A stretch of DNA of 60,909 nt from a virus. A program made the translations under genes and the position numbers. Below the pieces are notes generated by a model. It was not told where the DNA came from. It ran no database searches and worked only from the letters and a program-made list of their open reading frames with translations. Below are positions 23,975-33,657 of this stretch, in pieces. Positions within the stretch are counted from its first letter, which is position 1. Every line of letters starts with the position of its first letter. The stretch covers positions 1 through 60,909 of IMG/VR virus record IMGVR_UViG_3300031787_007938; one strand, written 5' to 3'.

Positions 23975-24936
23975 ATAAACTTTTTCTTATAGTAATCTAC
24001 AATATTTTTTATTTCTTTTGAAAAATTTATTTTTGGTGTCCAACCTAAATTTCTTAATTTTGAATCATCTAATGCGTATCTTACATCTTGACCAAGTCTA
24101 TCATAAGAAAAATCTATAAAATCATTACAATCTGAAAGATTTTCCCAATTTTTAATTTCTGTAAATTCTTCAATTATACGTTTAACAGTATCAATATTTT
24201 TTTGTTCAAATCCTCCAGCTATGTTATAGATTTCTCCTACTATTCCATGTTCTATTAAAGTAATAACAGCATCAGCTGTATCAGAAGCATGCAACCAATT
24301 TCTATATGGTTCTCCATTATTATGTAAAGGTATTTTACGACCTAAATTTAAATATTTAATAGCTTTTGGAATTAGTTTTTCTACATATTGACCTATACCG
24401 TAATTGTTAGTTGGTCTTACAATCATATATGGAAGTTTATGAGTTCTACCCCAAGCCATTACAAGCATATCTGCAGCTGCTTTAGTTGCTGAATATGGAT
24501 TACTTGGTTTTAATAAATGATCTTCTGTATGAGCTCCAGATTCAATATCTCCATATACTTCATCTGTACTAAAATGTATTAATACTGGCTTTGTAGAATT
24601 TTCTCCTCTATGATTTTTTATTAGTTCTAAAATATTGTGAACTCCATTTACATTTGAATGTACAAATTCTTCACTGCTCATTATAGAATTTCCAACATGA
24701 GTTTCAGCTGCAGTATTAATTATATAATCACAATCATATAAAAATGTCAAATCATTTATATCACAATGAACAAAAGAAAAGTTATCATATTTTTTAAACT
24801 CTTTTAAAAGATCTTTATTAGATGCGTATGTCATCATATCTACACCTTTTACATACCAGCCTTTATTTAAACACGCTCTTGTTACATAAGATCCGATAAA
24901 TCCAAGGCATCCAGTTACATATACTATTTTTTTCAT
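23968..24936 (-). CDS. Nucleotide-sugar 4,6-dehydratase-like SDR (RmlB/RfbG type)
   Basis: 322 aa. It has GCLGFIGSYVTRAC, HFSTDEVYGD, the Y-x-x-x-K site in PYSATKAAADML, RPTNNYGIGQY and PYRNWLHASD, all typical of dTDP- or CDP-glucose 4,6-dehydratases. The TDE triad is the dehydratase catalytic set. It probably makes the 4-keto-6-deoxy intermediate used by the RfbH-like 3-dehydrase. No nucleotidylyltransferase is encoded in the window, so the NDP-glucose would come from the host. Confidence 0.85.
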   Translation of the reverse strand: MKKIVYVTGCLGFIGSYVTRACLNKGWYVKGVDMMTYASNKDLLKEFKKYDNFSFVHCDINDLTFLYDCDYIINTAAETHVGNSIMSSEEFVHSNVNGVHNILELIKNHRGENSTKPVLIHFSTDEVYGDIESGAHTEDHLLKPSNPYSATKAAADMLVMAWGRTHKLPYMIVRPTNNYGIGQYVEKLIPKAIKYLNLGRKIPLHNNGEPYRNWLHASDTADAVITLIEHGIVGEIYNIAGGFEQKNIDTVKRIIEEFTEIKNWENLSDCNDFIDFSYDRLGQDVRYALDDSKLRNLGWTPKINFSKEIKNIVDYYKKKFIW

Positions 24937-24961
24937 TAAGTTAATTTTATTGGTTTTTAAA

Positions 24962-25609
24962 TTAGCACGTTGTTACGAATGATCTATCTTGAAGACAAAT
25001 ATCTGGATAGACACTATATATTTTTTTACCTAGACTTCTTAAATGATCATTTAAATGATCTCCTACTACATTTGTTATTGGAGCTGATTGAGCTATGATG
25101 TCATGATAGACAGTATGATTTATTGCACATGCGTGACATCCTGGAGTATGTAATAAATTTGGCGTATAATCTACATCTCCTGTATAAGGATATGTTTGAA
25201 ACATGCTGCCTAATACTATAATATCCCAATCTTCAGGTATTTTGTTTTTTATATCTAGGAAATTTTGATCAGTGAAACTATGATAGTTATCGAAATAAAC
25301 ATCATCGTTCATAAAAATAAAACTTTTAATATTATTGTTAATTGCTCTATGAATTATATAATTTAATGCGTATTGAGCTGCATAATACCTAGACGTTGTT
25401 ATCTCGCCTAATTGATTGTGATTCATATATCCTCCTTTCGTATAAAAAGGGAATAAAAAATTATCTCCATCAAATGCTTCAAAAAATTGATAATTTAAAT
25501 TAATTAAAGAACATTTTTTTTCCATAGATAATTTCCTATCTAAACTCTTTTTCAAATTAAGAATATATGTTTTTCCAAAAGCATCATATAGAGCAGCTCC
25601 TAAAGTCAT
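24962..25609 (-). CDS. GT25-like glycosyltransferase
   Basis: 215 aa: TYILNLKKSLDRKLSMEKKC at the start (the I-N-L-x-x-S-x-x-R motif of LPS family 25 transferases), AFDGDN, then FIFMNDDVYFDN (an acidic metal motif) and a late VGDHLNDHLRSLG. The pattern matches GT25, often galactosyl- or glucosyltransferases of LPS cores. It is shorter than most members but looks complete. Confidence 0.75.
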   Translation of the reverse strand: MTLGAALYDAFGKTYILNLKKSLDRKLSMEKKCSLINLNYQFFEAFDGDNFLFPFYTKGGYMNHNQLGEITTSRYYAAQYALNYIIHRAINNNIKSFIFMNDDVYFDNYHSFTDQNFLDIKNKIPEDWDIIVLGSMFQTYPYTGDVDYTPNLLHTPGCHACAINHTVYHDIIAQSAPITNVVGDHLNDHLRSLGKKIYSVYPDICLQDRSFVTTC

Positions 25610-25611
25610 AT

Positions 25612-27261
25612 TTATTTTATTATATTTTTTAAAAATTTATCGAAATATATATCATTATCCCACCTCCATTTTAAAGCAGTTTCATAGTTATTTTTTATAC
25701 TATCTAATTTTGATTGGTAGATTTCAGGAGTTAAATTATCTAATATTTCTAATAATTCTTCTTTATCGTTAAATGTGATTATCCCATTCTTATCAAAAAA
25801 ATCATCTATGTTAGGACAACCTTTATATATCGGTATCGTTCCAGTTAAAAAACAATCTAGTATTTTTTCCGTAAAATAATTTTTTTGATTTCCATTTTCT
25901 ATTGCAATGGAAAAATAATAATCTTTTAATCCTAAAATTTTTTGATTTATTTCATTGTATCCTACTCCATATAAATCAAACTTCTGATTATTTTTTAAAA
26001 GATAATTTACACACTCTGTTCTAAATCTATGCCAATCAGTAAATGTTTTATTAGAGGTTATGAATGATACTAATTTATTTTTTTCATATATAGAAAATAA
26101 ACTTTCATTTACATATACAGGATAGCCTTGTGAATAATTTTGTTTAGTCAATAGAACTTCACCGCCCCCATTTCTAAAAATAGAATTTGGTAATTTTAAT
26201 AACTCTTCATCATAAGTCAATATTGCATCAAATTTTTCATAATGATGAATTAATGCTTGATGAACTAGTTTTTGATTATGTAAGTGTGCTGGTTCGTGCA
26301 CGTCTGCAACTATCTTTCCTCTATTAATAATAATATCTCCATTTATATATCTTATAATATCTGTATCGCATATTAAAGATAAATCAAATTCTCCGTCTTG
26401 CAAATCTTGTACATACGAGAATTTTTTTGGCATGCTATTATTCTCTCTACCTCCTCCAATAGCGTTTATTTGGGGTAACTTTTCTCCTGAAAGTCCTTCC
26501 TTATAGTGTTTTTTATTTCTTATTTCTAATTCGTATTTTTGATTATCTGATGATTCCCTTTCATCTGTTCTTTGTCTACAAGATTTACTATTGTTCCATA
26601 CGTAAGTAGGAAAATCTACAACTCCAATCTTTTCTTTTGGACACATTTCTAAGCACGGATATGCTAGAGATAAATCGCAAGCATGATGAAAATACATGTT
26701 ATCTATACTTGATATAAAATCTTTTTGATCAATCGCTTTTACTAAAAATCCTTTTAATGTCAGCATATGACTCGCTCTCCAAACGTCTCTTCTATATAAT
26801 TTATATTCGTGAATAAAATCTGGATATGGAGTGTTTTGTGGATTGGCTTTTATTGCATTATCAGACCCATCAAAAACATAAAATTGTCCGTATGTCATCC
26901 AAGAATTTTTTTCGTTGTAGAAATTGTTTAAATTCTCTAAAACGCTATCATTCATAAGCCAATCGTCTCCGCATGCAAATACTGCAATCTCATCATCTTC
27001 TAAAGAATCAAAAAATCTTACATAGTTATAGAAATGTTCTTTTCCTTTTCTTTTTTCATTTCTAATAATCGTAAATTTATTGTTGGTTCCTACAATAGAG
27101 TGTACTAATTCGTTAGTATTATCAGTAGAACAATCGTCAACATATAATACTTCGTAATTATCGTACGTTTGATTTATTATACTGGCTAAATTATATTCGA
27201 CCCAATCTTCATTATTATATGAAGGTATTATTATTTTAAATTTATTTTTCTTCATTATCAC
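25612..27261 (-). CDS. Two-domain glycosyltransferase: GT2 fused to GT10 fucosyltransferase-like
   Basis: 549 aa. Residues 1-230 are GT2 (KIIIPSYNNEDWVEYNL, LYVDDCSTDNTNE, FACGDDWLM). Residues about 290-545 look like GT10 alpha-1,3-fucosyltransferases, with YYFSIAIENGNQKNYFTEK, then a T-G-T-I-P-I-Y-K-G segment: the GT10 donor site E-N-x(5)-Y-x-T-E-K. Such a fusion would let one protein add two successive sugars. The cassette also makes GDP-fucose, the GT10 donor. The start may be the ATG two codons later. Confidence 0.8.
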   Translation of the reverse strand: MIMKKNKFKIIIPSYNNEDWVEYNLASIINQTYDNYEVLYVDDCSTDNTNELVHSIVGTNNKFTIIRNEKRKGKEHFYNYVRFFDSLEDDEIAVFACGDDWLMNDSVLENLNNFYNEKNSWMTYGQFYVFDGSDNAIKANPQNTPYPDFIHEYKLYRRDVWRASHMLTLKGFLVKAIDQKDFISSIDNMYFHHACDLSLAYPCLEMCPKEKIGVVDFPTYVWNNSKSCRQRTDERESSDNQKYELEIRNKKHYKEGLSGEKLPQINAIGGGRENNSMPKKFSYVQDLQDGEFDLSLICDTDIIRYINGDIIINRGKIVADVHEPAHLHNQKLVHQALIHHYEKFDAILTYDEELLKLPNSIFRNGGGEVLLTKQNYSQGYPVYVNESLFSIYEKNKLVSFITSNKTFTDWHRFRTECVNYLLKNNQKFDLYGVGYNEINQKILGLKDYYFSIAIENGNQKNYFTEKILDCFLTGTIPIYKGCPNIDDFFDKNGIITFNDKEELLEILDNLTPEIYQSKLDSIKNNYETALKWRWDNDIYFDKFLKNIIK

Positions 27262-27986
27262 AAATATTTTTTCAATTCGTTATTTAATAAGTTTACTCTA
27301 TCACTATTTGAACAACCTGTTAAATGCGCTATAAAACAATTTTCATTCCAAGGAGATGTTATTTTAAATGAACTATTTGGGCCAACTCTATTAGGATCAT
27401 TTTTCCAAATCTCAGTATTTTTTATAAATTCTGGTACTGCATTTAAATATTTATGTTCTAGTATCTTAATATACGATTTCAAATGAGTAGCTTTATATAG
27501 ATAGTTAAAACACGCTTGATCAGCTCCTGAATCATTCAAATAAGTTTGAGCTGAATAAACAAACTTATCAAATATCTCAGCGCTATTATGAGTTAATTGT
27601 ACTATAAAATTTCCTCCACTAAATCCTTCATGTCCAGAATCTCCATTTGAAGATACCGGCCAATCATAAGAAAAATATAATGAATGATCATTTGTTATAA
27701 AAGACTCTATGGGATAATTATAATTTGTCACTATAGAATCAGCATCTAACCACATAATAATATTATAATGTGCTAACATTCTAAACATGTATATGGTTCT
27801 AGAAAATGATAAACCTATATTATCATTATTGATATTATATTCCGGATATTTTTTAAATGAATTTAAACACATAAAATCATAACCATATTTTCTAGCGTAT
27901 CTCAATTTAGAAGGCACAGTTAGATCTAATACTTCATGTAAATTATTATCGCCTCCTGTTAATACTAACACTTTTTTATTTTCCAT
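27258..27986 (-). CDS. GT34-like glycosyltransferase
   Basis: 242 aa with YNIIMWLDADSIVTN (the D-x-D motif after a hydrophobic strand), SGGNFIVQL and a late CFIAHLTGCS. These are features of GT34 galactosyl/mannosyltransferases (GMA12/MNN10 type). No signal anchor is present, so it acts in the cytoplasm. It overlaps the next gene by 4 bp. Confidence 0.7.
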   Translation of the reverse strand: MENKKVLVLTGGDNNLHEVLDLTVPSKLRYARKYGYDFMCLNSFKKYPEYNINNDNIGLSFSRTIYMFRMLAHYNIIMWLDADSIVTNYNYPIESFITNDHSLYFSYDWPVSSNGDSGHEGFSGGNFIVQLTHNSAEIFDKFVYSAQTYLNDSGADQACFNYLYKATHLKSYIKILEHKYLNAVPEFIKNTEIWKNDPNRVGPNSSFKITSPWNENCFIAHLTGCSNSDRVNLLNNELKKYL

Positions 27987-27990
27987 TAAA

Positions 27991-28986
27991 TCAATTTAAT
28001 ACTTTATTCATATATTTTAACCAATTATCTTTATGGTAGTGTGATTTGTAACTTTCTCTACTTATTCTACTACAACGTTCATAAAATTCTTTATCTTCTT
28101 TTAGTCTCTTTGCTAAATTTCTAGCTGAGTGAATATCTTCTACATCTACAGAAAGTAGAGGATGACACGCAGACTGTGTATCTACGTTTACGTTTCCTAT
28201 GCATGGTATTCCAAAATAAGCACAATTTAAACTGAATGTTCCTGCAGCCACCGTTGGCATTAAATGCACTGCATATTTAAATTTTGATAGCTCTTGCATC
28301 CATTGGTTCCACATCATTCTTGGAAAATGATTTATATTTTCTAGTTGATCTTCATATTCTCTTTTTGAGTGAGAATCTTGAGCCCAAATAGGCGCTTGAA
28401 ATTCTTGAGCGACGGTATAACTTTCAAATCCTCCATACCACCTAGAGAAATTGCCGCCAATGATTACCCGGTCTGTTTTATTAGGCTTTATATCTCTTAT
28501 AAGAGTTTCTATCATAAGAGTCTGCATGATGTGAATGGGTTTATCTGGAAACATTCCCATATAATATAGTCTATCTTGTTGGTTATGCGCAAATATTGAA
28601 TCGCATTCACTGATAAGATTGTAGAAATTTATCTGATCTACTATTTCGTAATCATTAAAAAGCCAGTGAGGACCTTCTTGTACAAAATACACTTTTGAAT
28701 TATGTTCTTTTAACAATCTATGAAAATTAGATTCTAATAATTGACTTATAGGATTAATTTTATTTATTAACTTTCCTCCGACTGCATTTAAATAAACTTC
28801 GCCTTTTGGAATTATTAAAAAAACATGATCATAATTTTTTACTTCGTGAAATAGAGAAATTGGAAAGTGATCAGCGTCAAGAGCGTTCATCCACGCAAAT
28901 TCTGTTCTCATATTTGGATGATTACATGATATTTTTCCTGTAAAGCCCATTTCAGTTAGAAATGCTATTTTTCTATTAACATTCAT
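27991..28986 (-). CDS. Putative GT-B glycosyltransferase (331 aa)
   Basis: No sharp motif, but the second half (VIIGGNFSRWYGGFESY, TVAAGTFSLNCAYFGIPCIGNVNVD) looks like the donor half of a GT-B enzyme with the G-T-F-S-L-N-x-A-x-x-G-I-P turn. The first half includes YFVQEGPHWLF. Its location among transferase genes supports this. Donor unknown. Confidence 0.55.
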   Translation of the reverse strand: MNVNRKIAFLTEMGFTGKISCNHPNMRTEFAWMNALDADHFPISLFHEVKNYDHVFLIIPKGEVYLNAVGGKLINKINPISQLLESNFHRLLKEHNSKVYFVQEGPHWLFNDYEIVDQINFYNLISECDSIFAHNQQDRLYYMGMFPDKPIHIMQTLMIETLIRDIKPNKTDRVIIGGNFSRWYGGFESYTVAQEFQAPIWAQDSHSKREYEDQLENINHFPRMMWNQWMQELSKFKYAVHLMPTVAAGTFSLNCAYFGIPCIGNVNVDTQSACHPLLSVDVEDIHSARNLAKRLKEDKEFYERCSRISRESYKSHYHKDNWLKYMNKVLN

Positions 28987-29806
28987 TATCTATATTTTTC
29001 CATGAATCTATATAATATTTACCATTTATGAATGATACATCACTGTAGGATTTAACATAGTTAGTAGGACATATTACTTTTTTATTTTTGTTGTTATTCT
29101 TATATGCCGCGCACATACTAAAAGTACTATTAGCCACTATATTATGATGACATAAACTCATTAATATTAAATCTACGTAATCTTCTCTCTGAGGCATGAA
29201 TGTGACCATTTCTCCTTCTATAAGATTTTCTTTACACCATTCAATATCATTTGAAAACACTAAAAAATGATATTTTTCTATATCTTGAATAAAATTTTGA
29301 AGCGCTTCTTCGTAGTATCTGTTATCTAATTTACAAAAGTGATGATGTAATAAATAATCTCCACGACGAACGTGAATAGATACCAATTCCTTATTATATT
29401 TTTTTAACGTTTCAAAAATATCTAATGCTGTTTTATAATGCTTTTCATTCCATTTTATAGAATCTATAAGATAACAATATTTTGGATACCAATAGTCGCA
29501 ATAAAAAAATAGATCTTCAACGCTATAATTTTTATTAGAATCTAAATTAAACATTTTTGGATCAATTAATAATTTTCTATCAATTGTTATTGGAATAAAA
29601 TCATTGAAAAATTCATCAGATCTTAAATCTAATTCAACATCTAATAGTTTAGAAAATTTATATCCCCAACCTTTATCTGATGATGATTTAGGAAATACTA
29701 TTTTTAAATTATTTGCACTTGCTACTGCGCATAATGCCCAATACTGCATAACTTGAGATCCTAAATCTGCTGATGTTGTTAGATTTTTAAATGTTATGTA
29801 TCCCAT
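28976..29806 (-). CDS. GT11 alpha-1,2-fucosyltransferase-like protein
   Basis: 276 aa. It contains VSIHVRRGDYL near residue 145, the invariant H-x-R-R-x-D GDP-fucose motif of GT11/GT37 fucosyltransferases, then FSNDIEWCKENL and NSTFSMCAAY, also typical of GT11. It starts within the end of the RfbH-like gene and lies two genes from GDP-fucose synthase. It would add L-fucose in alpha-1,2 linkage. Confidence 0.85.
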   Translation of the reverse strand: MGYITFKNLTTSADLGSQVMQYWALCAVASANNLKIVFPKSSSDKGWGYKFSKLLDVELDLRSDEFFNDFIPITIDRKLLIDPKMFNLDSNKNYSVEDLFFYCDYWYPKYCYLIDSIKWNEKHYKTALDIFETLKKYNKELVSIHVRRGDYLLHHHFCKLDNRYYEEALQNFIQDIEKYHFLVFSNDIEWCKENLIEGEMVTFMPQREDYVDLILMSLCHHNIVANSTFSMCAAYKNNNKNKKVICPTNYVKSYSDVSFINGKYYIDSWKNIDNEC

Positions 29807-31148
29807 TATTATTTTCTTTTATGAAATTATGTAAACACAATTCTATATAATCTAATTGTTGATCTGTAATTCCTGGATATACTCCGAGAAAAAATGTATC
29901 TAACGTCGTTTTTGTCGCAATTGGAAATTGAGTTCTAGGATTTTCATATTCTTTAGCTAAATCTTCATATGCTGGATGGAATAAAGCGTTTCCTGTAAAA
30001 TAAGATCTTGTTTGAACTTTACATGATTCCATATAATCTATTAAATCAGCTTTTGTAAATGGAGTATTATCTTTAAGAGTGACTAAATATCCAAACCAAG
30101 ATGGATCTGCTTTTTCATGAACTGTAGGCAAATAAAAATAATCGGGGTATTTACTAAAGATCTCATACAATCTTTTAAAATTGTGTTTTCTTCTTGTATG
30201 CATCTCATCTAATTTGCCTAATTGCGCTAATCCAATTGCAGCTTGCATTTCTGTAGGTTTTAAATTATATCCTATCTCTTCAAAAACGTATCTGTGATCA
30301 AAAGAAATATCTGATTGCTGTTTGAACCAAGAATCAAATCTACAACCACAAGCTGTACCGCACATTACATTTCCAGGTTTTGCGGTATTGCAATAACATG
30401 CTCTGCCCCAATCTCTCAAAGATGCTAATGCCATTCTTTTTTTAGCTGAATTAACTGCAACAAAACCACCTTCACCCATTGTCATATGATGAGCTGGGAA
30501 AAATGAACACGTAGAAATATCGCCGAAAGATCCTAAAGGTTTTCCATCCCAAGTAGAGCCTAACGCATCACACGTATATTCTAAATAAATTAAATTATAT
30601 TTTTTTACTATGTCCATAACTCTATCCATATCAGGAGGATTTCCTAATACGTGGGCAAATATAAGGCCTTTAATTTCTTTATTAATGTCCTCTTGTAAAA
30701 CTTTTTCTACTTGATCTAAGTCTAGATTCAGATCTGGTAGTGTAACGTCTACGAAAACTGGTTTATAGCCATTTTGAATTAGTGGGTTTATTGTTGTTGG
30801 AAAACATACGACAGGAGTAATAAATTTAGAACCTTCTGGAACTTTACCCCATCTTTTTGTTTTCAAAAGAGATACCATTAATAAATTTGCAGAGCTTCCA
30901 GAATTAACAACTATACCATCTTTTTTACCTAGAAGAGGCGCGAATTTTAATTCGAACTCTCTACCTTTTTCACCTAATATAAACCATTCAGATAGGAGAG
31001 AATCTACGCCGTATACAAATTCTTTCTCATTAAAATAAGGACCTGAATATTGAATCCAATCCACACCAGGTTTCCATGTTTTATTTTTTTTCTTTTCTTT
31101 TATATACTCAGATATAGAATCTAAAATAGCTTGTTTTTTACTATCCAT
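29787..31148 (-). CDS. RfbH/DdhC-like 3-dehydrase (PLP, Fe-S)
   Basis: 453 aa of the DegT/DnrJ/EryC1 aminotransferase fold. The segment FFPAHHMTMGEGG has His where aminotransferases have the PLP-binding Lys, the hallmark of the 3-deoxygenating enzymes E1 (RfbH/DdhC) and ColD. A Cys-rich stretch (RACYCNTAK, then VMCGTACGC) fits the [2Fe-2S] ligands of the E1 branch, which ColD lacks. It removes the 3-OH of an NDP-4-keto-6-deoxyhexose. E1 needs a reductase partner (DdhD); none is visible in this window. Confidence 0.85.
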   Translation of the reverse strand: MDSKKQAILDSISEYIKEKKKNKTWKPGVDWIQYSGPYFNEKEFVYGVDSLLSEWFILGEKGREFELKFAPLLGKKDGIVVNSGSSANLLMVSLLKTKRWGKVPEGSKFITPVVCFPTTINPLIQNGYKPVFVDVTLPDLNLDLDQVEKVLQEDINKEIKGLIFAHVLGNPPDMDRVMDIVKKYNLIYLEYTCDALGSTWDGKPLGSFGDISTCSFFPAHHMTMGEGGFVAVNSAKKRMALASLRDWGRACYCNTAKPGNVMCGTACGCRFDSWFKQQSDISFDHRYVFEEIGYNLKPTEMQAAIGLAQLGKLDEMHTRRKHNFKRLYEIFSKYPDYFYLPTVHEKADPSWFGYLVTLKDNTPFTKADLIDYMESCKVQTRSYFTGNALFHPAYEDLAKEYENPRTQFPIATKTTLDTFFLGVYPGITDQQLDYIELCLHNFIKENNNGIHNI

Positions 31149-31164
31149 GTTTTAACTTTATTTT

Positions 31165-32070
31165 TTATTTTCTTATTGTTTCGTAATTTAATTTAAACCA
31201 ATCTATTGTATTTTTTAAACCTATTTCTAAAGTAGTAAAATTATATTGACCGATTATATTTGTCAATCTTTCGTTAGACGATGGTTTTCTATGTTGTCCA
31301 TTAGGTTTATCTAATAACCACTTAACCTCTCCTTCAAATTCCATGTGCTTAATAATTATGTCGACTACTTCTTTTATAGAATACTCTTGTGGATTGGATA
31401 TTATTATTGGATCAGTTCCTTCATAAGTTTCTACTAATTTCAACACTATATCTGCCATATCGTCTGCGAAAACAAATTCTCTAAGAGCAGATCCATTTCC
31501 CCAAATTTCAAAAGGCGAATTATTTTGTTTTGCTAACCAACACTTGTGAATCAAAGTCGGGATAACGTGACCATTATGTAAATTGAAATTGTCCTTTATT
31601 CCGTAAACATTGCATGGAATAACTGAAAAATAATTAGTTTCATATTGTTTATTATAAGCTTTAATTTGAATGTCAGCCATTCTTTTCGCATACGCATAAG
31701 ATGCATTGCTTGGGTGAGGTTCTCCTTGATGAATTTTATCTTCAGTAAGAGGATATTCTATTTTATCAGGAAATACGCATGTCGATAAAAAGCAAACTAA
31801 TTTTTTTACTCTATGTTCGAATGAAGATTGAATAATGTTTGTATTCATCATTATATTATCGTAATAAAAATTAGCAGGATATTGCATATTTGCTCCGACT
31901 CCTCCTACTTTGGCGGCTGTGTGAATTACCACGTCAGGATTATTTTCTTCAAACATTTTATTTGTTTCTACTGTTGATCTCAGATCATAATCTTTAGATC
32001 CTAACTTTTTTCCTTTTTTAAAGGCGGATCCTATTAATCCTGTTCCTCCAGTTATTACTATTTTATTCAT
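31165..32070 (-). CDS. fcl: GDP-L-fucose synthase
   Basis: 301 aa: TGGTGLIGSAFKKG, HTAAKVGGVGANM, FLSTCVFPD and the Y-x-x-x-K site in YAYAKRMAD, then CNVYG and NGSALREFVFADD. This is the bifunctional epimerase/reductase that turns GDP-4-keto-6-deoxymannose into GDP-L-fucose. It overlaps the GDP-mannose dehydratase gene by 8 bp, forming the standard two-gene fucose pathway. Confidence 0.95.
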   Translation of the reverse strand: MNKIVITGGTGLIGSAFKKGKKLGSKDYDLRSTVETNKMFEENNPDVVIHTAAKVGGVGANMQYPANFYYDNIMMNTNIIQSSFEHRVKKLVCFLSTCVFPDKIEYPLTEDKIHQGEPHPSNASYAYAKRMADIQIKAYNKQYETNYFSVIPCNVYGIKDNFNLHNGHVIPTLIHKCWLAKQNNSPFEIWGNGSALREFVFADDMADIVLKLVETYEGTDPIIISNPQEYSIKEVVDIIIKHMEFEGEVKWLLDKPNGQHRKPSSNERLTNIIGQYNFTTLEIGLKNTIDWFKLNYETIRK

Positions 32071-33037
32071 TTGTATAATGTTTTATCCAATAATTAATCA
32101 TTTCTAATAGCATTGATTTAAAAGTATATGTCGGTTCCCAACCAGTCATTTGTTTTAATTTTGACGCATCGCCTTTTAAATTATTTAATTCTTCTGGTCT
32201 TAAAAATTTTTCATCTTGTTTTACGTAATCTTTCCAATTTAAATCTAATGCCATAAACACGTATTCGCAAAGTTCTTGCACCGAATGAGATATTCCAGTA
32301 GCGCATACGAAGTCATCTGGTTTATCTAGTTGTAAAATCTGATGCATTGCTTTAACATAATCTTTTGCATGACCCCAATCTCTAGTTGCGCTTAGATTAC
32401 CCAATTTTAATTCTTTAGATAAACCTAATTTTATTTTTACTGCTTCTTTACAAACTTTATTTGTGACAAAATTAGTGCCTCTTCTTGGAGATTCATGATT
32501 GAATAATACTCCATTAGATACGAACATATTATATGAGTGTCTATAATTTCTGCTTATGTTATAAGCAAACACTTTAGCGCAACCATAAGGAGATACTGGA
32601 TTCATTGTGGTAGTTTCTCTCTGATAACCGTCAGCGTCAATTGAATTACCAAACATTTCAGAAGAAGATGCTTGATATATTTTTATAGATGCATCCACCT
32701 CTTTTACTACTTCTAATAAATTAAGTACACTTACCCCTGTCGCATTTACAGTATATATAGGTTGATCAAAAGATATTCTTACATGCGATTGAGCTGCTAA
32801 ATTATATATCTCATGAGGTTTAACTTGATTTATCACTCTGTATAAAGACGATATATCAGTCATATCTGCATAATGCAAATTTAATTTATTGAATATTTCG
32901 TCTAGTCGCGCTGTTTGATTTTCTGCTACAGAATTTCTTTTTAATATTCCGTGAACTTCGTATCCTAATTCAAGTAGATATTCTGCTAAATATGATCCAT
33001 CCTGTCCATTTATTCCAGTTATTATAGCTTTTTTCAT
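32063..33037 (-). CDS. gmd: GDP-mannose 4,6-dehydratase
   Basis: 324 aa: ITGINGQDGSYLAEYLLELGY, LAAQSHV, ASSSEMFG (the S-S-E catalytic set), Y-x-x-x-K in SPYGCAKVFAY and NHESPRRG, all diagnostic for GMD. It makes GDP-4-keto-6-deoxy-D-mannose from GDP-mannose, feeding the fucose synthase. Full length compared with family members (about 340-370 aa), slightly short at the C-terminus. Confidence 0.95.
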   Translation of the reverse strand: MKKAIITGINGQDGSYLAEYLLELGYEVHGILKRNSVAENQTARLDEIFNKLNLHYADMTDISSLYRVINQVKPHEIYNLAAQSHVRISFDQPIYTVNATGVSVLNLLEVVKEVDASIKIYQASSSEMFGNSIDADGYQRETTTMNPVSPYGCAKVFAYNISRNYRHSYNMFVSNGVLFNHESPRRGTNFVTNKVCKEAVKIKLGLSKELKLGNLSATRDWGHAKDYVKAMHQILQLDKPDDFVCATGISHSVQELCEYVFMALDLNWKDYVKQDEKFLRPEELNNLKGDASKLKQMTGWEPTYTFKSMLLEMINYWIKHYTNE

Positions 33038-33654
33038 ATCATTGAATATAATGTATTTTGCATTTCTTGGCGTTGTATATGTTTATGGTGTAATAAACAA
33101 TATTCTTCTTGTATAGGAAGAACTGCTTGAGAAGTATGTCCGTATATAACCTCATGAACTTTTCCTACCCATTGTATTTTTGGAGAGTTTTGAATTATTC
33201 TAGTTTGTATATCAGGAAAGTTCACCCATCCTTTTTCGTTTACATTCCATCCCCATTTAATTATGTGCTCTTGAGTCAATCCTTCTACAGTATTGATTCT
33301 AGGCAAACAGAAAAGTTGCACTTCAGGATTGTCTCTTAAAATTTGTGGAAGGTGTTGTAAAAATTCTTCGTGTAATAGTTCATCTGCATCTATTTGAAAT
33401 ATCCAAGCTCCAAGACAATTTGCTTTTAGATTATTTTTAAATGCAGCAAAGTTTCCCTTTAACGCAAATTCTATTATTTTTATATTATTTTTATGCTTTT
33501 CTAAAATTTGATAAACTTCACCAGTGGTGTTTCCCAAATCGCATTGAACCACTATTTCATCTTGAGTACGTTTATATTCAATCAATAAAGAAAGTAATTT
33601 ATCTAATTCTTTATGTTCGTTGCATACCGGAATAGCGTAACTTATTGATGGCAT
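33034..33654 (-). CDS. GT2 glycosyltransferase (206 aa)
   Basis: A compact GT2 fold: ISYAIPVCNEHKELDKLLSL at the start, VVQCDLGNTTGE, AWIFQIDADELLHEEF (the D-x-D motif) and a C-terminal VGKVHEVIYG. The sequence resembles LPS heptosyl/glucosyltransferases of the WaaE type. Overlaps the dehydratase gene by 4 bp. Confidence 0.8.
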   Translation of the reverse strand: MPSISYAIPVCNEHKELDKLLSLLIEYKRTQDEIVVQCDLGNTTGEVYQILEKHKNNIKIIEFALKGNFAAFKNNLKANCLGAWIFQIDADELLHEEFLQHLPQILRDNPEVQLFCLPRINTVEGLTQEHIIKWGWNVNEKGWVNFPDIQTRIIQNSPKIQWVGKVHEVIYGHTSQAVLPIQEEYCLLHHKHIQRQEMQNTLYSMI

Positions 33655-33657
33655 ATT

